DNA from: Heterostelium multicystogenum
Taxonomy: Eukaryota; Evosea; Eumycetozoa; Acytosteliales; Acytosteliaceae
Direction: 5' to 3'
DNA: 64,000 nucleotides
Assembly (NCBI GenBank): GCA_003667245.1
Contig: RCNN01000064.1
Location: forward strand, 54,326-118,325
Part shown: positions 35,419-47,775 of the stretch, one piece after another
Position numbering within the stretch: the stretch's first letter is position 1
Layout: every line of letters begins with the position of its first letter
Notes under the pieces: model-generated
Databases searched by the model: none
What the model saw: only the letters and a program-made list of their open reading frames with translations
What the model was told of the DNA's origin: nothing
Translations under genes and position numbers: made by a program

Positions 35419-35461
35419 AGGAATAATATCCGCATGCGTTAACAACCACTTAAAATTTGAG

Positions 35462-35532
35462 CTCCCTATCCGGGAATCGAACCCGGGGTTTCAGTGTGAA
35501 AGACTAATGTGTTACCACTACACCAATAAGGA
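35462..35532 (-). tRNA. tRNA-Glu (UUC anticodon)
   Basis: On the minus strand the acceptor stem TCCTTAT pairs with ATAGGGA (one G-U pair), with G as discriminator. The D arm is GGTGTAGTGGTAACAC-like. The anticodon arm TTAGT-CTTTCAC-ACTGA gives TTC. The T arm is CCGGG-TTCGATT-CCCGG. No intron. A T4 run follows downstream at about 35450-35453. It faces tRNA-Thr, and all mobile DNA lies between their 3' ends. Confidence 0.93.
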
Positions 35533-36045
35533 ATTTTATGTTATTTAAAAAATATTTAACATTTTTGTATTTTAAATAAGATCATTTCATAAATTATTCT
35601 TAACACAGTTGTTATTTGTTGAGACAATCAGGTATATATCTTTCAAGACTCCCTCTTACATCTTATGAATGAGTCTCCTTCAATAGTTTTATATATTTTA
35701 AGTAAACCAACCAATAGACAACAAAACTTGATGAATTTAAAAGAGAAAACAAAAATCAAATTGTTCAAATCAAGTGTTAAAGTTAAATTAATTTGTCAAG
35801 TTTCTGACACCATTACTTTTGTATATGGTGTAACATCATTGATTTCGAATATCCATTACTTTAAAATCTAAGCGAATAGTTGAATCTCAACCCATTGGCA
35901 TTCAACGATTGAATTTGTTGTCAATACCATTTTAATCAAATAAGCTTATAAATAGATGATTCAGAAATTTAAGGATTAACCATCAATAATAATATTACTC
36001 ATCAAAATCTAAAATCAACTTATTGAATAATAATTCTTTATTTAA
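35533..36045. other. spacer with one weak small frame
   Basis: AT-rich. A 68-codon plus-strand frame begins at ATG 35665 and ends at 35871 (MNESPSIVLYILSKPTNRQQ). It has no recognisable domain and could be chance or a small gene. The rest is the upstream region of the monooxygenase. Confidence 0.3.
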
Positions 36046-37430
36046 ATGATGTCTTCACTTCCAAAATCAAATTCTCAAGCACCAATTATTATTATTGGGG
36101 CTGGTATTGCAGGCCTGGCTTTGGCTCAAGGTCTCAAATCTGCTGGTATACCCTTCAGAGTATTCGAAAGAGATCCATCCCCTGACATAGAGCCCAGGGC
36201 TATCGTTTGCGTATCAACCACTTTGGTGCCTCTGCACTTAAAAAGCTGCTAAGCGAAGAAATGTACAAAATGTTTGAAAACACATGTGCCATCACTCGAC
36301 TCTCAATGAAATCTATTAATGCATTTGACGCTGTCACCATTTCAACTATGGCTGGAGATCCTACTATGAAACTTATTCCAGTGGATGAGACTCCACTAGG
36401 ACCATTCACTGCCGATAGACAGACATTGCGTCGATTCCTATTGATTGGCTTGATCAATCACAATCACCGGTGTACTTACGAGACAAAAATAAATTCCATT
36501 TCATAATAATCAAATTAACATGTCCGATATGATAATCAAATAGAATGGATATGTTGAATTTGGTAAAAAGTTGGATCACTTTGAAATTATGGGAGAGTCT
36601 CAAGTCACTGCCTATTTTGATGATGGAACAAAAATTAATGGTTGTCTTATTATTGGAGCTGATGGTGTTAGATCTATTGTTAGAAGACAACATTATCCAG
36701 AGCTAGAAGTCTTGGATACAACTGGAAGATGTATATTTGGCAAGACATTGATTACTGATGAACTTATTAACACATTCCCACCAATGGAAGGAATTACAGT
36801 CATTAAAGATTCACGTCCACTAACTTTATTCCTTGAACCAGTCAGATGGAACAAGAATATAAACAAGGAATCAAATGGTCGACTACCAATTGTTAAAGAC
36901 TATATCTATTGGGTATTGTGTGGTGTAAAATCTGTCTTTGAAGTTGATGATGAAAGGTTTATGAAGTTAACCAATCAAGAGGCAGTCGATCTAACACTGT
37001 CATTGACAGAGACTTGGCATGAAAGTGTTCGCTACCTATTTAAACATCAATCACCAGAACATACCTCTGCACTTCATTTGATGTCGACCGATCCTACTAT
37101 GAAACCATGGGAGCCATCTTCATGTATTACTTACATGGGTGATTCTATCCACAGCATGGTTCCCGCAGGTGGTTCCGGTGCGAACTGTGCTCTTCGTGAT
37201 GCTGCAAATCTCTATGAGGAAATTAAAACGAGGCATCTCTAAAACTTCAATCGAACAATATGAATCAAAAAATGAGAATCTATGGAAGTGAAGCAATTGC
37301 AGGAGCATTCAACGGAGGAAAGATGCTATTCAAACCTTCCACCATATTCCAATATAAAACAACAAAATTGATCAACTCCAATCAATCAGTAGGGAAGCAG
37401 CCAACCTTTATGATTACAATAATCGATTGA
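36046..37430 (+). CDS. FAD-dependent aromatic-hydroxylase-type monooxygenase
   Basis: Flavin monooxygenase of the salicylate hydroxylase/zeaxanthin epoxidase fold, using NAD(P)H and O2; the substrate is unknown. The N-terminal dinucleotide-binding motif is IIIIGAGIAGLALAQGLKSAGI followed by the acidic strand end RVFERD. The second FAD motif is CLIIGADGVRSIVRRQ, which includes the DG signature. The third is ITYMGDSIHSMVPAGGSGANCALRDAANL, with the GD motif. The start ATG 36046 has another Met next to it. An intron fits about 36470-36543 (ends AAATAG). Single-base frameshifts are near 36196, 37226 and 37266. The protein ends around 37430 with MITIID. There is no transmembrane segment or clear targeting signal. 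Confidence 0.85.
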
Positions 37431-38183
37431 TTGCATTCCATTTTGCATTTCATGAATTATAATGGACCATGTTGATGAACTGCCCCGAATTTAATCTTTA
37501 ACCACCAATCAAAAATTTAATAAACAGTTGTTGTTGTTTTTTCATGAGTGGGTGTTGTTGTTTACCACTTCACCTAAAATGCAAAGTATGTATGACATGT
37601 ACCCTACCCCTGCAAATAAACTTGATTTAAAGTTATTGTTCAAGGATTAAATATAATATAATTTTTGAAATGGAACAGAAAATGAGTGGTATCTATTTCT
37701 AAGTTCAAGTTGCTGGTGAGGTTTGATTGATTTGGTAAAGATTTTTGATCAATGAATAAGTTGATGGGGGAGGTAAAGAGAATAAAAGTTTCAAAATCAA
37801 ATTAATAATGATTGGTTAAATACTAATTGTGCACATTCAACATAATAGTGTTGAATCAAATTCGATTCATTTACATGTGGTTGCTCGATGTTGTAAAGAA
37901 AATCTACGGAAGTGCCAATCTGACAGAGAGTGATTTGATTGGTAAATTTGTATGAGGTGTGGACACTGTCATAAAAATAACAGCAACTACATTTATTTTG
38001 AATAAATAATGAACTTCTTCAGTTTCTCTGGACAATTTCACATATTCCAGTATCTAGAACGTACATTATAAATAACTCATTCTTGTAGACATTGTTGTTT
38101 AATTCATACATTATATATCACCTAGATAGATATACTTCAATTCAAGTCTCTAGAGCTAATATATAAATTAATAAATATAAAGA
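37431..38183. other. intergenic spacer
   Basis: AT-rich with short GATTTG/TTGATT repeats. Between two plus-strand genes. I see no frame or RNA. Confidence 0.5.
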
Positions 38184-38608
38184 ATGTCAAGTGAGATTTT
38201 ACCAGGATGGAAAGTTGTTACAACTGTTTCAGAGTTGGATACTGAGTTTACTAATTGTGGATCGAAATTGGGTAAATACTATTTTCTAAGGACGAATGTC
38301 CCAATCATATAATACTAAACTAAACATTGTCAGGTTGTTGTATACTTTGGACAACCAAACTGTCCAGGATGTGATAATATTAGAAGTGCAATGCTTTCAT
38401 TCCCAACCAAGTATCCTAATGTAAAGTACCTCCAGGTTCCAGACAAGTGCCCCCTCAAGGAGGATCACTACAACTGCAACGATGTCGCAGTCTACCCATG
38501 TGTCCGTTACTTCAGAACTGGGTGAACCCAACCAACCGTGAAGCCCTCATGACCTCCACCGGTGGCAATGCCGGAGCCATCGAGACCAACATCAAGAACT
38601 TCATGTAA
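38184..38608 (+). CDS. small thioredoxin-fold protein with CPGC motif
   Basis: Short cytosolic-looking protein, MSSEILPGWKVVTTVSELDTEF, then after an intron (about 38271-38331) VVVYFGQPNCPGCDNIRSAML. CPGC after a beta strand is the thioredoxin-type redox motif, and VYPCVRYF later resembles the cis-Pro region. The end reads ALMTSTGGNAGAIETNIKNFM with the stop at 38606-38608. The last part is in another frame because a T seems missing near 38514. Exon 1 phase does not join cleanly, another likely one-base error. It could reduce disulfides or bind a partner; the exact family is not clear. About 115 residues, the normal size for a thioredoxin. Confidence 0.72.
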
Positions 38609-39493
38609 AACTAGTCATCATCATCACAATCATCTCCATCAGATTGAGTCATGTGGCGGTCCAAGGAAGCAAAGGGGTTGTGCCTCAATAAACCAACATT
38701 CATGATACCGCACATCTCAAGATCTTTTAAAGTTTCAGACTAATTTTGATGTCCAAACGACATCACTATTTTTTTTTTTTTGTTTTTTTGTTCTGTTTTA
38801 TTTTTTTTTTAAAATTTTTGGTGTCACTTCTTTTTTTATTACTCGTGAACAACTACTCACTACTTTATCGATATTTATTTGGGTTTGAGTTTGAGTTTGT
38901 TTTGTTTGTTTAGTTACGTTTCAGCTCAGTGCCAACCAAGTTACGACGCTTTTGCTCTTTTACTTTACATTCTTTTGGTCTTAGCATCAGCAACAACTAT
39001 CACATCAACATCTACAACTACATCTACACCACATACACTACATCATTACTACCAACTATTATACTTTAATATCAAAGTTTTAGATAAACGACCCAAATTG
39101 ACGTCATCTCAAAAAACTAAAAACCCCAATATTATCTTAGATAGTAATAATATAATAACATAATAATAGTATTTGTCCTTATAAATATTTAAGTAGTAAC
39201 TTTACACTTTCAGTAAATAAAATACACCCACAAGCACCATCTAATTCATATTTCATTAGTTTATTTAAATTTTTTATTTTTTTGATAATAATTATTAGCA
39301 GCTTTTATAACTAACTAGTTACCATTATTATATTATTACATATCAATCATATTAATAACACATATCATTATTGACAGTAATAGTAGTAGTAGTAGTAATA
39401 GTATTATAAAGTTCAATAATAATAATAATAATAATAATAAAGTAATATTACATACAAGTTAGAATATTAAAGTCGATAGAAAGATAGATAGAA
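38609..39493. other. intergenic spacer, T-rich then repeat-rich
   Basis: Poly-T tracts at 38769-38815, CA/ACT-rich stretches near 38995-39040, TAG repeats at 39379-39393 and an AAT microsatellite at 39416-39440. An open frame at 38879-39163 lacks a start context and reads low-complexity sequence; I do not accept it. Confidence 0.5.
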
Positions 39494-40878
39494 TGAATCC
39501 AGAAGACAGGAAATCAAAACTACGTCATATATTTGACCACTTTGATAAGGATAAAGATGGTTCATTGAGTAGATACGAATTACAACGTGGATTCCAAGAC
39601 CATGGTATGACAATTCAAGATGTATGTATTGATCTATCATTGCAGTACTCATGATCGATTCTTGATTCTAATGTGCCTACTTGGCACCAACTATCTATAG
39701 GATCAAATCAGTAAGATGATGGACATTGCAGACTCAAATAAGAATCACTCTATTGAATGGGAAGAGTTTTATAATATCGCAAGAGACTCGAAATCGAATG
39801 AAATCAGCGACATTGCAGAATATTGGTTACAGTACACTAACAAACCAATCATATCATGCTTCCAAGCGAAGCACCCTCTTGGAAGCTGTTGGTGGGCAGG
39901 TGGTGCTGCTGTGTGCTGTGTCTCGTACCTGCACATCACCACTCGAACGTTTGAAGATTCTCAATCAGGTACAATCGATGAATCTCGAAACCACCATTAA
40001 TAAAGCAGCCGGTGCATCGACTAAAGCACAGCAAAAGGTAGGAGTGGTACAATCACTCATTAATATGTATAAAATCGAAGGTATTAGAGGTTTCTTCAAA
40101 GGAAAACGGTACCAATGTAATCCGTATTGCTCCTTACTCTGCAATACAAATTCCTTTCATATGAGAAATATAAGAAAGTATGTTGCACATCGATCAACTG
40201 ATGGCTACCGTCATATCATCTACTAACCCAACACTCCTTCCTGTATACTTAGTTTTTTTTAAAAGATGGACAGTCTCACTTGCACACTGGACATAATTTG
40301 TTTGTCGGAGGATCTGCAGGTGTCACCTCGCTGCTATTTACATACCCATTGGATTTGATTCGTTCCTCGACTTACCGTTCAGATTCACGAGCAGCGATAC
40401 ACAGGAATTGTCGACGCCTACAAGAAGATCGTTGCCGAAGAGGGATACAGAGGTCTATACAAGGGACTGTTCACCTCGGCACTCGGTGTTGCACCTTATG
40501 TCGCCATCAATTTTACAACCTATGAAACTCTGAAATATTTTTTTAGCAACGATAAAAACCTGACGGTCGCAAATAGCTTGATATTTGGTGCGATCTCTGG
40601 TGCTACCGCACAGACACCATCACCTATCCAATTGACCTGCTGAGACGTCGTCTGCAGGTGCAGGGTATTGGTGGTGCGCCACTCATCTACTCTGGTCCAC
40701 TCGATGCATGTAAAAAGGTTATTCAAACAGAGGGGAATCAAAGGACTCTACAAGGGTATGGTTCCATGCTATCTCAAGGTCATTCCAGCAATCAGCATCA
40801 GTTTTTGTGTTCTATGAACTCATGAAGTCACTCCTAAATATCAACTCCAACAAGATCTCATACCAAACTAAATCTTAT
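39494..40878 (+). CDS. mcfB: EF-hand mitochondrial carrier (SCaMC/ATP-Mg/Pi type)
   Basis: Inner mitochondrial membrane transporter with a calcium-sensing N-terminus. Two EF-hand loops are visible: [12 protein letters not shown] (exon 1) and [12 protein letters not shown] (exon 2). Carrier signatures follow: [24 protein letters not shown] and a third [12 protein letters not shown], with the paired EG-x-GLYKG elements ([23 protein letters not shown]). The intron at 39622-39700 is clear and a second lies near 40178-40265. Frame changes by single bases occur near 39875, 40108, 40370, 40610, 40737 and 40775. The architecture matches Dictyostelium mcfB and human SLC25A24. It ends near 40878. Confidence 0.9.
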
Positions 40879-40987
40879 ATATATAATTATTATTATATTA
40901 TTATTATATATATATTCCCATCAATAATAATCAAAATAACTTTATTAATTAATAAATAATAGAGTTAATTCTATTGATTTTCAACAA

Positions 40988-41213
40988 ATGGCAACAAACA
41001 ATCAAACAGCAATCAAACCAAACAACCCACCTACAATTAACAATAACAACAACACTAATAACAACACTTCTAATTGGCCAAATATTTTACATTATATAAA
41101 TGTTCGAACAACAACAACAAACAAGATCAAACAAAAATCAACAACATTTAGGTCTAATTCGACTTATACAAAAATCATTACATCTAAAAGTTAACTCAAT
41201 AAAACAAAAACAA
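40988..41213 (+). CDS. short Asn-rich hypothetical protein
   Basis: ATG 40988 follows CAACAA. It reads MATNNQTAIKPNNPPT and an Asn/Thr tract, then NWPNILHYI. After that the same frame becomes Thr/Lys low complexity, while the next frame reads FEQQQQTRSNKNQQHLG and LRLIQKSLHLKV-like sequence to a stop near 41211. One missing base near 41100 would join them into about 75 residues. I recognise no family. AATAAA occurs just downstream. Confidence 0.35.
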
Positions 41214-41552
41214 ATATAAAACAATAGTATTCTTGATTTTGATGATTATTATTATAAATTTGTAAAATTATCAATAGTGCAATTTGATTTTATCTTTTTA
41301 AAAATTTGAAATTTGATGTTCACAGGAGGGGGTTGAATGATTAAAAAATTCAAATTTGAAAAAACCAAAATATATCTGACTGTTTGAAATAAAAATGAAC
41401 AAATATTAACGGTTATAAAATGGAGTGTGTTGATTTTTGAGTATAAAAAAACATGGTGAGTGCACTCAGTCAAATCAGTTTAACCTAGTTAACTTTAATA
41501 TAATTATAATACCTACCCTATTATCATATCTACCTGCTACCTAAAATATCGA
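41214..41552. other. spacer upstream of cdc20
   Basis: AT-rich with A-runs; no gene seen. Probable promoter of the cdc20 gene. Confidence 0.45.
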
Positions 41553-42934
41553 AAATTGAACTCCAATTTCTACACTGCTGAAATCGAGTCTATGCTCTCC
41601 CTTAACACTCCATTGGAGAACGTCGAAGCCAGATGGCAAAGAAAGGCCCGTGAAGCCTCTGCTTCCGACCGTTTACATGCCATCCCCTTCAAACTTGGAT
41701 ATCAGTCACTTCAACTTGACCAAGGAAAACGTCGAGCTTAACACCCTCTACGCTGACTCCCTTGCCTCCTCCATGTTTGCTGAGCAATCATCTGATTTGC
41801 AATCAAAGATCCTCTCCTACAAGTCCAAGGCCCCAGCTTCCTCCGCCCTTGCCACTCCTCCCTTCGTGTCCTCTACTCACAATCCAAGGTTGCTGACGTC
41901 CAAGCCCTCCCAAAGAAGGCTTTCCGTCAAATTCCACAAGTCCCAGAGCGTATCTTGGATGCCCCAGATATCGTCGACGACTACTACCTCAACTTGTTGG
42001 ACTTGGTCCTCCCAAAACGTTATTGCCATCCCACTCGGTAAGACCGTTTATCTCTGGAATGCCACCACCTCTGCCATCCAAAGATTGTTCACTGTTGAGT
42101 CAGCTGATGACTACATCACCTCCCTCCAATGGACCAAGGACGGTTCCCATTTGGCCGTCGGTACCAACAGCTGCGTCGTTCAACTCTGGGATGTTGAGCA
42201 AACCAAGAAGGTCCGTGAAATGCGTGGTCATGCTGGTCGTGTCGGTGCTCTCGCCTGGAACAACTACATCTTGTCCTCTGGTTCCGCTGACACCAACATC
42301 TTCAACCATGACGTTCGTATCCAAAACCACCACGTCTCAACCCTCTCTGGTCACCAACAAGAGGTCTGCGGATTGAAGTGGTCACACGACGGTACCCAAT
42401 TGGCCTCCGGAGGTAACGACAACATTGTCAACGTCTGGGATGTCAACAACGACGCCGGTTTCGAAACTCCAAAGTTCACTTTCGAGCAACATACCGCTGC
42501 CGTTCGTGCTATCGCCTGGTGCCCATGGCAAACAAAACCTCTTGGCCACCGGTGGTGGTGCTGCTGACCGTACCATTCGTTTCTGGAACACCCAAACCGG
42601 TGCTTGCTTGAACCAAATCGACACCATGTCCCAAGTCTGCTCCATCCAATGGTCCATCCACCACAAGGAGTTGGTCTCAAGCCATGGTTTCTCCAAAACC
42701 AACTCTGCGTCTGGAAGTACCCAACTATGGCCAAGGTTGCTGAGCTCACTGGTCACACCAGCCGTGCTCTCCACACTGCCATCTCCCCAGACGGAGAAAC
42801 TGTTGTCCTCTGCCTCTGGTGACGAGACCCTCCGTTTCTGGCGTATCTTTGAGAAGGAAAACAAGTTGCCAGTTGCCCAAAAATCCAAGGAATCCTCCTC
42901 TGGTTCTATGTTGAGAAGCAATTTGATCCGTTAA
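41553..42934 (+). CDS. cdc20: Cdc20/Fizzy-type APC/C activator, WD40 protein
   Basis: Activates the anaphase-promoting complex and recruits its substrates in mitosis. The N-terminus [21 protein letters not shown] leads to a C-box-like [15 protein letters not shown] (read across a frameshift at about 41680) and [11 protein letters not shown]. Seven WD40 blades follow: [81 protein letters not shown] and others. The protein ends LRSNLIR, the C-terminal Ile-Arg tail that binds the APC/C. The start codon appears as AAATTG, probably AAATG with an inserted T. Frame changes also occur near 41880, 42010, 42535 and 42700. Intronless, and richer in C than its neighbours at third positions. Cdc20 is preferred over Cdh1 by the [11 protein letters not shown] region, but not certain. 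Confidence 0.9.
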
Positions 42935-43732
42935 ATTCGCTGTTTTTGGGTATATGACTGGAATTCGTTGTATCTACTCTCCTATCTCTCATCGATAAGT
43001 TGGTGCGCTCCTGCTCCTCTACTGAAGGACTGCAGTCGTTGTGTTTTCGGTTTGGTTGTTTTTGTGTGTTTTCACGGTTGTTGTGCAAAAGGAAGTATGG
43101 ACTCTGTGTACTCTGTAACGTTCAGGTACCAATCCCTGTGAGGATTAATATTGCAAATCATGTTGATCTGTGGCTGTAAGTATTTATTAATCTTGATTAT
43201 TAATCCCTAATACCCTTTATAGCCTTTTCATTATATTACATTAGCGATGCGATTCGATTCTTGTGCGATTCTTATGCGACTTTCCAACAACAATGTAAAT
43301 AATCGACCAATCAACAACAATATCAACTCAACTTCAACTTGCGATCAATCAACCAACCGACCAACTAATAATTATTTTTAATTATAGTGTAAGTGACAAT
43401 AGTATGTCTATTCCTACTCTACTACTCTACTAATCCCAAATGCACGCAGTAAGCATTACTTGAGTTCTTCTATTGTTTAAACATTAGAAGGTGTTTAGCT
43501 TTAATTAAAAAGGTGTTTATCAACACCACCCATTTACAACGAACTTCTATCTTATAACATAATACTATAATAGAAAAGATCAAGATATAAATCGATCAAG
43601 ATATAAATCGATCAAGTTATAAATGAATCGATCGACGTTTTGTTTTATTTTTTTTTTGTTTTTATTATATTAGTTTAGTTAACTCTGCTGCTGTTAATTG
43701 TATGATTATTAAAACGAAATAAGCCTAAACGA
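42935..43732. other. intergenic spacer with 16-bp tandem repeat
   Basis: Contains three tandem 16-bp units (GATCAAGATATAAATC and variants) at 43578-43625. No coding frame found. It separates cdc20 from the first of two ankyrin genes. Confidence 0.5.
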
Positions 43733-46100
43733 ATGACTACTTTCAAAAGTATCATTGGCAATAAAGTCGTTTTCAACAGAGTTATTTACTTTATACATCA
43801 GAGTCATTATTTGTATTGTTGTAAATATCGGAATATAGAGATTGATGATGCTCTATGGCTGGCACAAACCAATTGTTTTTGATCTCATAAGAACAGAGAA
43901 TGCTGATGATTCATTGGTGGTTGAGCATAGAGCCTATAGACTGCTGTATTGGCCGGCTGAAGCATTATGTATACTTTTCAAGCACAAACAGTTCGATATA
44001 GTGGAAGGCTTATTGGACAACAGGCTCAGGGAGTCTTTGCAGAAATACTGTTTCTTCACTGAAGAAGTTATACGCGAAGCCATAATATCTGATGCACCAA
44101 TCTATTTGCTCAGTAAGATTGTTCAGCTGTTTTGATGATTCTATATCATCTCTATCCTATTTTACAGCTGCGCAATATGGTCGACTTGATGTGATTCAAT
44201 GGCTCATGGCAAATCATCCCGGAATTCAACTTCAACCAAAAGTTATTGTAAAGCAAGCAGCATTGGCTGGACACTTGAACGTTCTACAATATTTAGAGGA
44301 ATCACCATTGTTCACTGCCTTTCTAGATCGTGTCTTTGATTATGCTATCAAAGGAAAAAAGTAAAAAGGTAGTTGAATACTTGGTCAACTCCAGGACTTC
44401 GCTTGAGAGATTGTTCACAATCCAATCAATAGATTTGTTAATGGAGAGCCAAGAGTTTCATGGGTTGGTAACAACGGCACTAAGCACGAAGCCTTCAGCA
44501 CAATTTCGTCTCAAGTATAGTCATAAATCATTGGCTCTTGCTGTCAAATATGGAGACTTACAGTTGCTAAAGCTGCTTCATAACAATCGTCATATGGAGC
44601 AAAAAGAATTCTCAGAGCTGATATCAATAGATGCAAAACTGTCTTTGAATAGACTTGAAGTAGAGCACCCTTTGGATAAATTTGATTCATCATTGCTATA
44701 TGCATTTGAATATTCAAGAACAGAATGTCTCGATTATCTATTGAAGTTCGATGAATACAAAAGCATTGTCCACTATGTAATTGAGAACAATCAGAACCAT
44801 CTCTTTCGTGTGCGCACTACTGATCCCAATGAAATAGAGTTCTACAAGTATATCAAAGCAAAGAAGCTCATTGATATTAAACAACGGATGTACTACAAAA
44901 TGTTGTTTCCAATGGAAATTGTCAGTTATTTGATATGATGGCTCGTGATTATAGCAAGTTGATAGATCGGTTGTCAATCCAACATATTGTCGAAAGATCT
45001 CTGGAAAGTGATCAAGCAGTGGATATGGTTCTGTTCCTCTACAACAAGTATCTGAATCATTACCGAGATGAAATTATAGATTCAATCGTTGCATTATTAA
45101 GTTACTCTGATTCGCCTCGACAAAGCATAGCAGCTCAAGTATTGGCAAAGATGCATATGCATCCAACCCATCCACTTGCACTCAATCAACGACAGCTACA
45201 TGGAATCTTGCATTCACAGGAAGTTCTGTATCTTCTATATTTTCTATATTGTAGCAACGATAGAGTTACAAAGCTTACTTTCCTTTGGGCAGCATGTGCT
45301 AATGGCTGTCTTGATATAGTTAAAGATTGTTTCGATGTCAATGAGATCATGCTAAACTGGACTATGACAGGAAGAACCCTCGAGCAGTATTTAGTGTTGG
45401 CGGCTGAGCATAGACATCACCATATCATCGAATATATATTGGAGCATTGTGACTACATCAAACCTAATTTATTGTTATCCACTGCTCTTTCCATGAAAAA
45501 TTCTTTCAAAACTGTTCAACTTATCTACAAGTATTGCAATGTCGCCGAGTTGGACACCTCAACAATTCCTAAATACTTTTCAGGCGTCCAAACTACATAT
45601 CTCATTGGAATGGTGCGTCGAGATATCAGCAATCAAAGAGAAAAAACAGGATTTCAAGGAAGATAGAGAAATCCGACATAAGAAACTGAGGATTCCAAGT
45701 TTTATAGTCAGAAATCTTACACATCTGAAGCTTTTGCATTCCAAATGGTTCGCGGAGGCCATTGAACATAGAAGTATCGTTTGATTTTACAGAGTCAATT
45801 GTGTCTCATGAAGTGATAGAGGAGATCGTTTATCTCTTGGAGGAGTATGGGCTAAAAGAAATAGTGGAAGTTTGCGACAAGAATTTTAAAAAGTCTTCTG
45901 ACAGTGCTCCGAAATATGGATACACAACACGACTCTTAGACCACATTCTTTTCGATCTAGCTCAACGTATTGCCTCAAAAGATTTAAACCAGAGAATATG
46001 CAGATCTTTAGATAGTTTCCAAGCTAATTTATCAGGAGAACAGTATGATCTCTGTCAAAAGGTTTTAGATAGGTTTAAGAAAGATGTTATCAACCATTGA
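43733..46100 (+). CDS. dictyostelid ankyrin-repeat protein
   Basis: Starts MTTFKSIIGNKVVFNRVIYFIH, the typical opening of this dictyostelid ankyrin family, in which a conserved helical head (FKSIIGNK) precedes divergent ankyrin units. Ankyrin-like stretches are TAAQYGRLDVIQWLMANHPG, KQAALAGHLNVLQYLEES, LALAVKYGDLQLLKLLHNN and WAACANGCLDIVKDCFD. The C-terminal region is helical and ends KVLDRFKKDVINH at 46100. Frame breaks near 43883, 44133, 44362, 44935, 45663 and 45780 are single-base changes. Repeats are more degenerate than in the other two members, without NRTEGC. Function unknown. Confidence 0.8.
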
Positions 46101-46366
46101 TCAATATTTCTTTATGTAATTTAAATAAACTCTTGTAAAACTAGAAAACTTTGTAGTTAGGACGAAATTCTAAGTCTTAAATTTGAACAAACTTCATATT
46201 TTGCATGAAATTCCTTTGAAAATTGAAATCAAATCCTTGATCAATAAGTCATTAAAATTTCCACGTCAAATCACTAAAATTCTTTAGATCTATTAATAAA
46301 TACTAGACCTTTAATCGATTATAAATTAAAAGGATCCTACATAAAGTTTGAGATAATAATTAAATC

Positions 46367-47775
46367 ATGGATAAAGTAAATAAGAATAATAGTAACAACA
46401 ATAATAATAGTAATAGACTAGAGAAAGTATTATTTTTAAAAGTATTTAAAAATAAGGTTTTGTCTAAATATATTTATAGTAAAATAGTTTCATTAACCAA
46501 AGGAGAAAGATTTAAATATAATCAAGTAATTAATAGTCCAAAAGTAATGGCAGGTAATGGATTAATAAGAGAATTGAAGCATTACATGAAAAAGAATCTG
46601 TCCAAGTTCAAATCATCTGAGCAATCCAAACAATATAGAGTGCTTGTCAATTCAATTGCTTCTGGAAACATTAAAATCCTCAAGTATCTTATTGAGGAAG
46701 TACATATACCTTTTCAACAGCCAAACTACAGTGAGACAGATCTCCTCTACTATGCTACAAAATACAATCGATTGGATATTATCAAATATCTTGTTTCACT
46801 CAATACAAAGAAAAATGGATTCAACTATTGGCATGCTATGAACATTTCTCCACTCTCTGGAAATATTGAGATACTCAAGTTTTTGGTAAACAAAGTGGAC
46901 TTTTCTGAATCAGGCGGTGGATTAGTGTGGTCTTTGAAAATGTAGCATTGGTTGCAAGAAAAGATATGTTTGATTGGCTTTTGGAATACTATGACTCAAA
47001 GGACCTAAAGTTGAACTGTAGACCTATACTTATTGAAAATTTGGTGAAATGTGGAGATGTTGAATTCTTGATTATGTACATTCATATAATAACATGGAAA
47101 TTAACAGTCAATTCTCCTCCAGACATATGGACCTAGCTGCCAAACTCGGAAATTTAGATATGGTAAAATGGTTTAATTCGAATAGAAGTGAAGGATGTTC
47201 TACTGATGCAATGGATGAAGCTGTTAAGCATGGACATATGGAGGTAGTAGAGTGGCTACATGAGAACCGTACTGAAGGATGCAGCTCTACAGCAATCGAT
47301 ATTGCCATTTCTAAAGGTGATCTGAAAATGGTGGATTGGATTCATCGAAATACTTTACATCGAATCTACTCAGATGGAAGTATCTTGTCAGCAGTGGAGA
47401 GGAATGATTTGGCAATGTTAAAATGGTTATTTGAAAAACGAAAAGAGAGATAACTATTTTATCGACTATTCCGACAAGATCATCAAATTATCCATTGAAC
47501 ATCAGCATATCGAGATCATTGATTGGTTATGGAAAACTATTCCATCTACCTTTAAGAATAGATTTAACAGCAAGGAGTTGAAAATATTAGTGTCACAAGC
47601 GAAAACAGAAGTAATTAGATGGATTTTAAATAATATAGATATCCCATTAGAAGAAGCCACCAAAACTTATGATCACCTAATTTTGGACAAACGTAACAAA
47701 AAGAACAACTCATACTCGACCATCATATCTATGTTTGATTCTTATATTGAAAGAAAACACAAAGAAAATGTATGA
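46367..47775 (+). CDS. ankyrin-repeat protein of the NRTEGC family
   Basis: ATG 46367 opens MDKVNKNNSNNNNNSNRLEK, then a hydrophobic/basic head (VLFLKVFKNKVLSKYIYSKI). Ankyrin-like units follow: LVNSIASGNIKILKYLIEE, YYATKYNRLDIIKYLVSLN, MDLAAKLGNLDMVKWFNSNRSEGC, DEAVKHGHMEVVEWLHENRTEGC and DIAISKGDLKMVDWIHRN. The last two carry the NR(T/S)EGC end shared with the 24-26 kb gene. The tail ends near 47775. Frame changes at about 46920, 47090 and 47450. It follows the previous ankyrin gene by 266 bp on the same strand, probably a tandem duplication. Confidence 0.83.

Noticed and set aside
38879..39163. Open frame on the plus strand with a hydrophobic start and Thr/Ser middle
   Set aside because: Starts without ATG in T-rich spacer DNA, low complexity, no domain; more likely leader or promoter sequence of the carrier gene.
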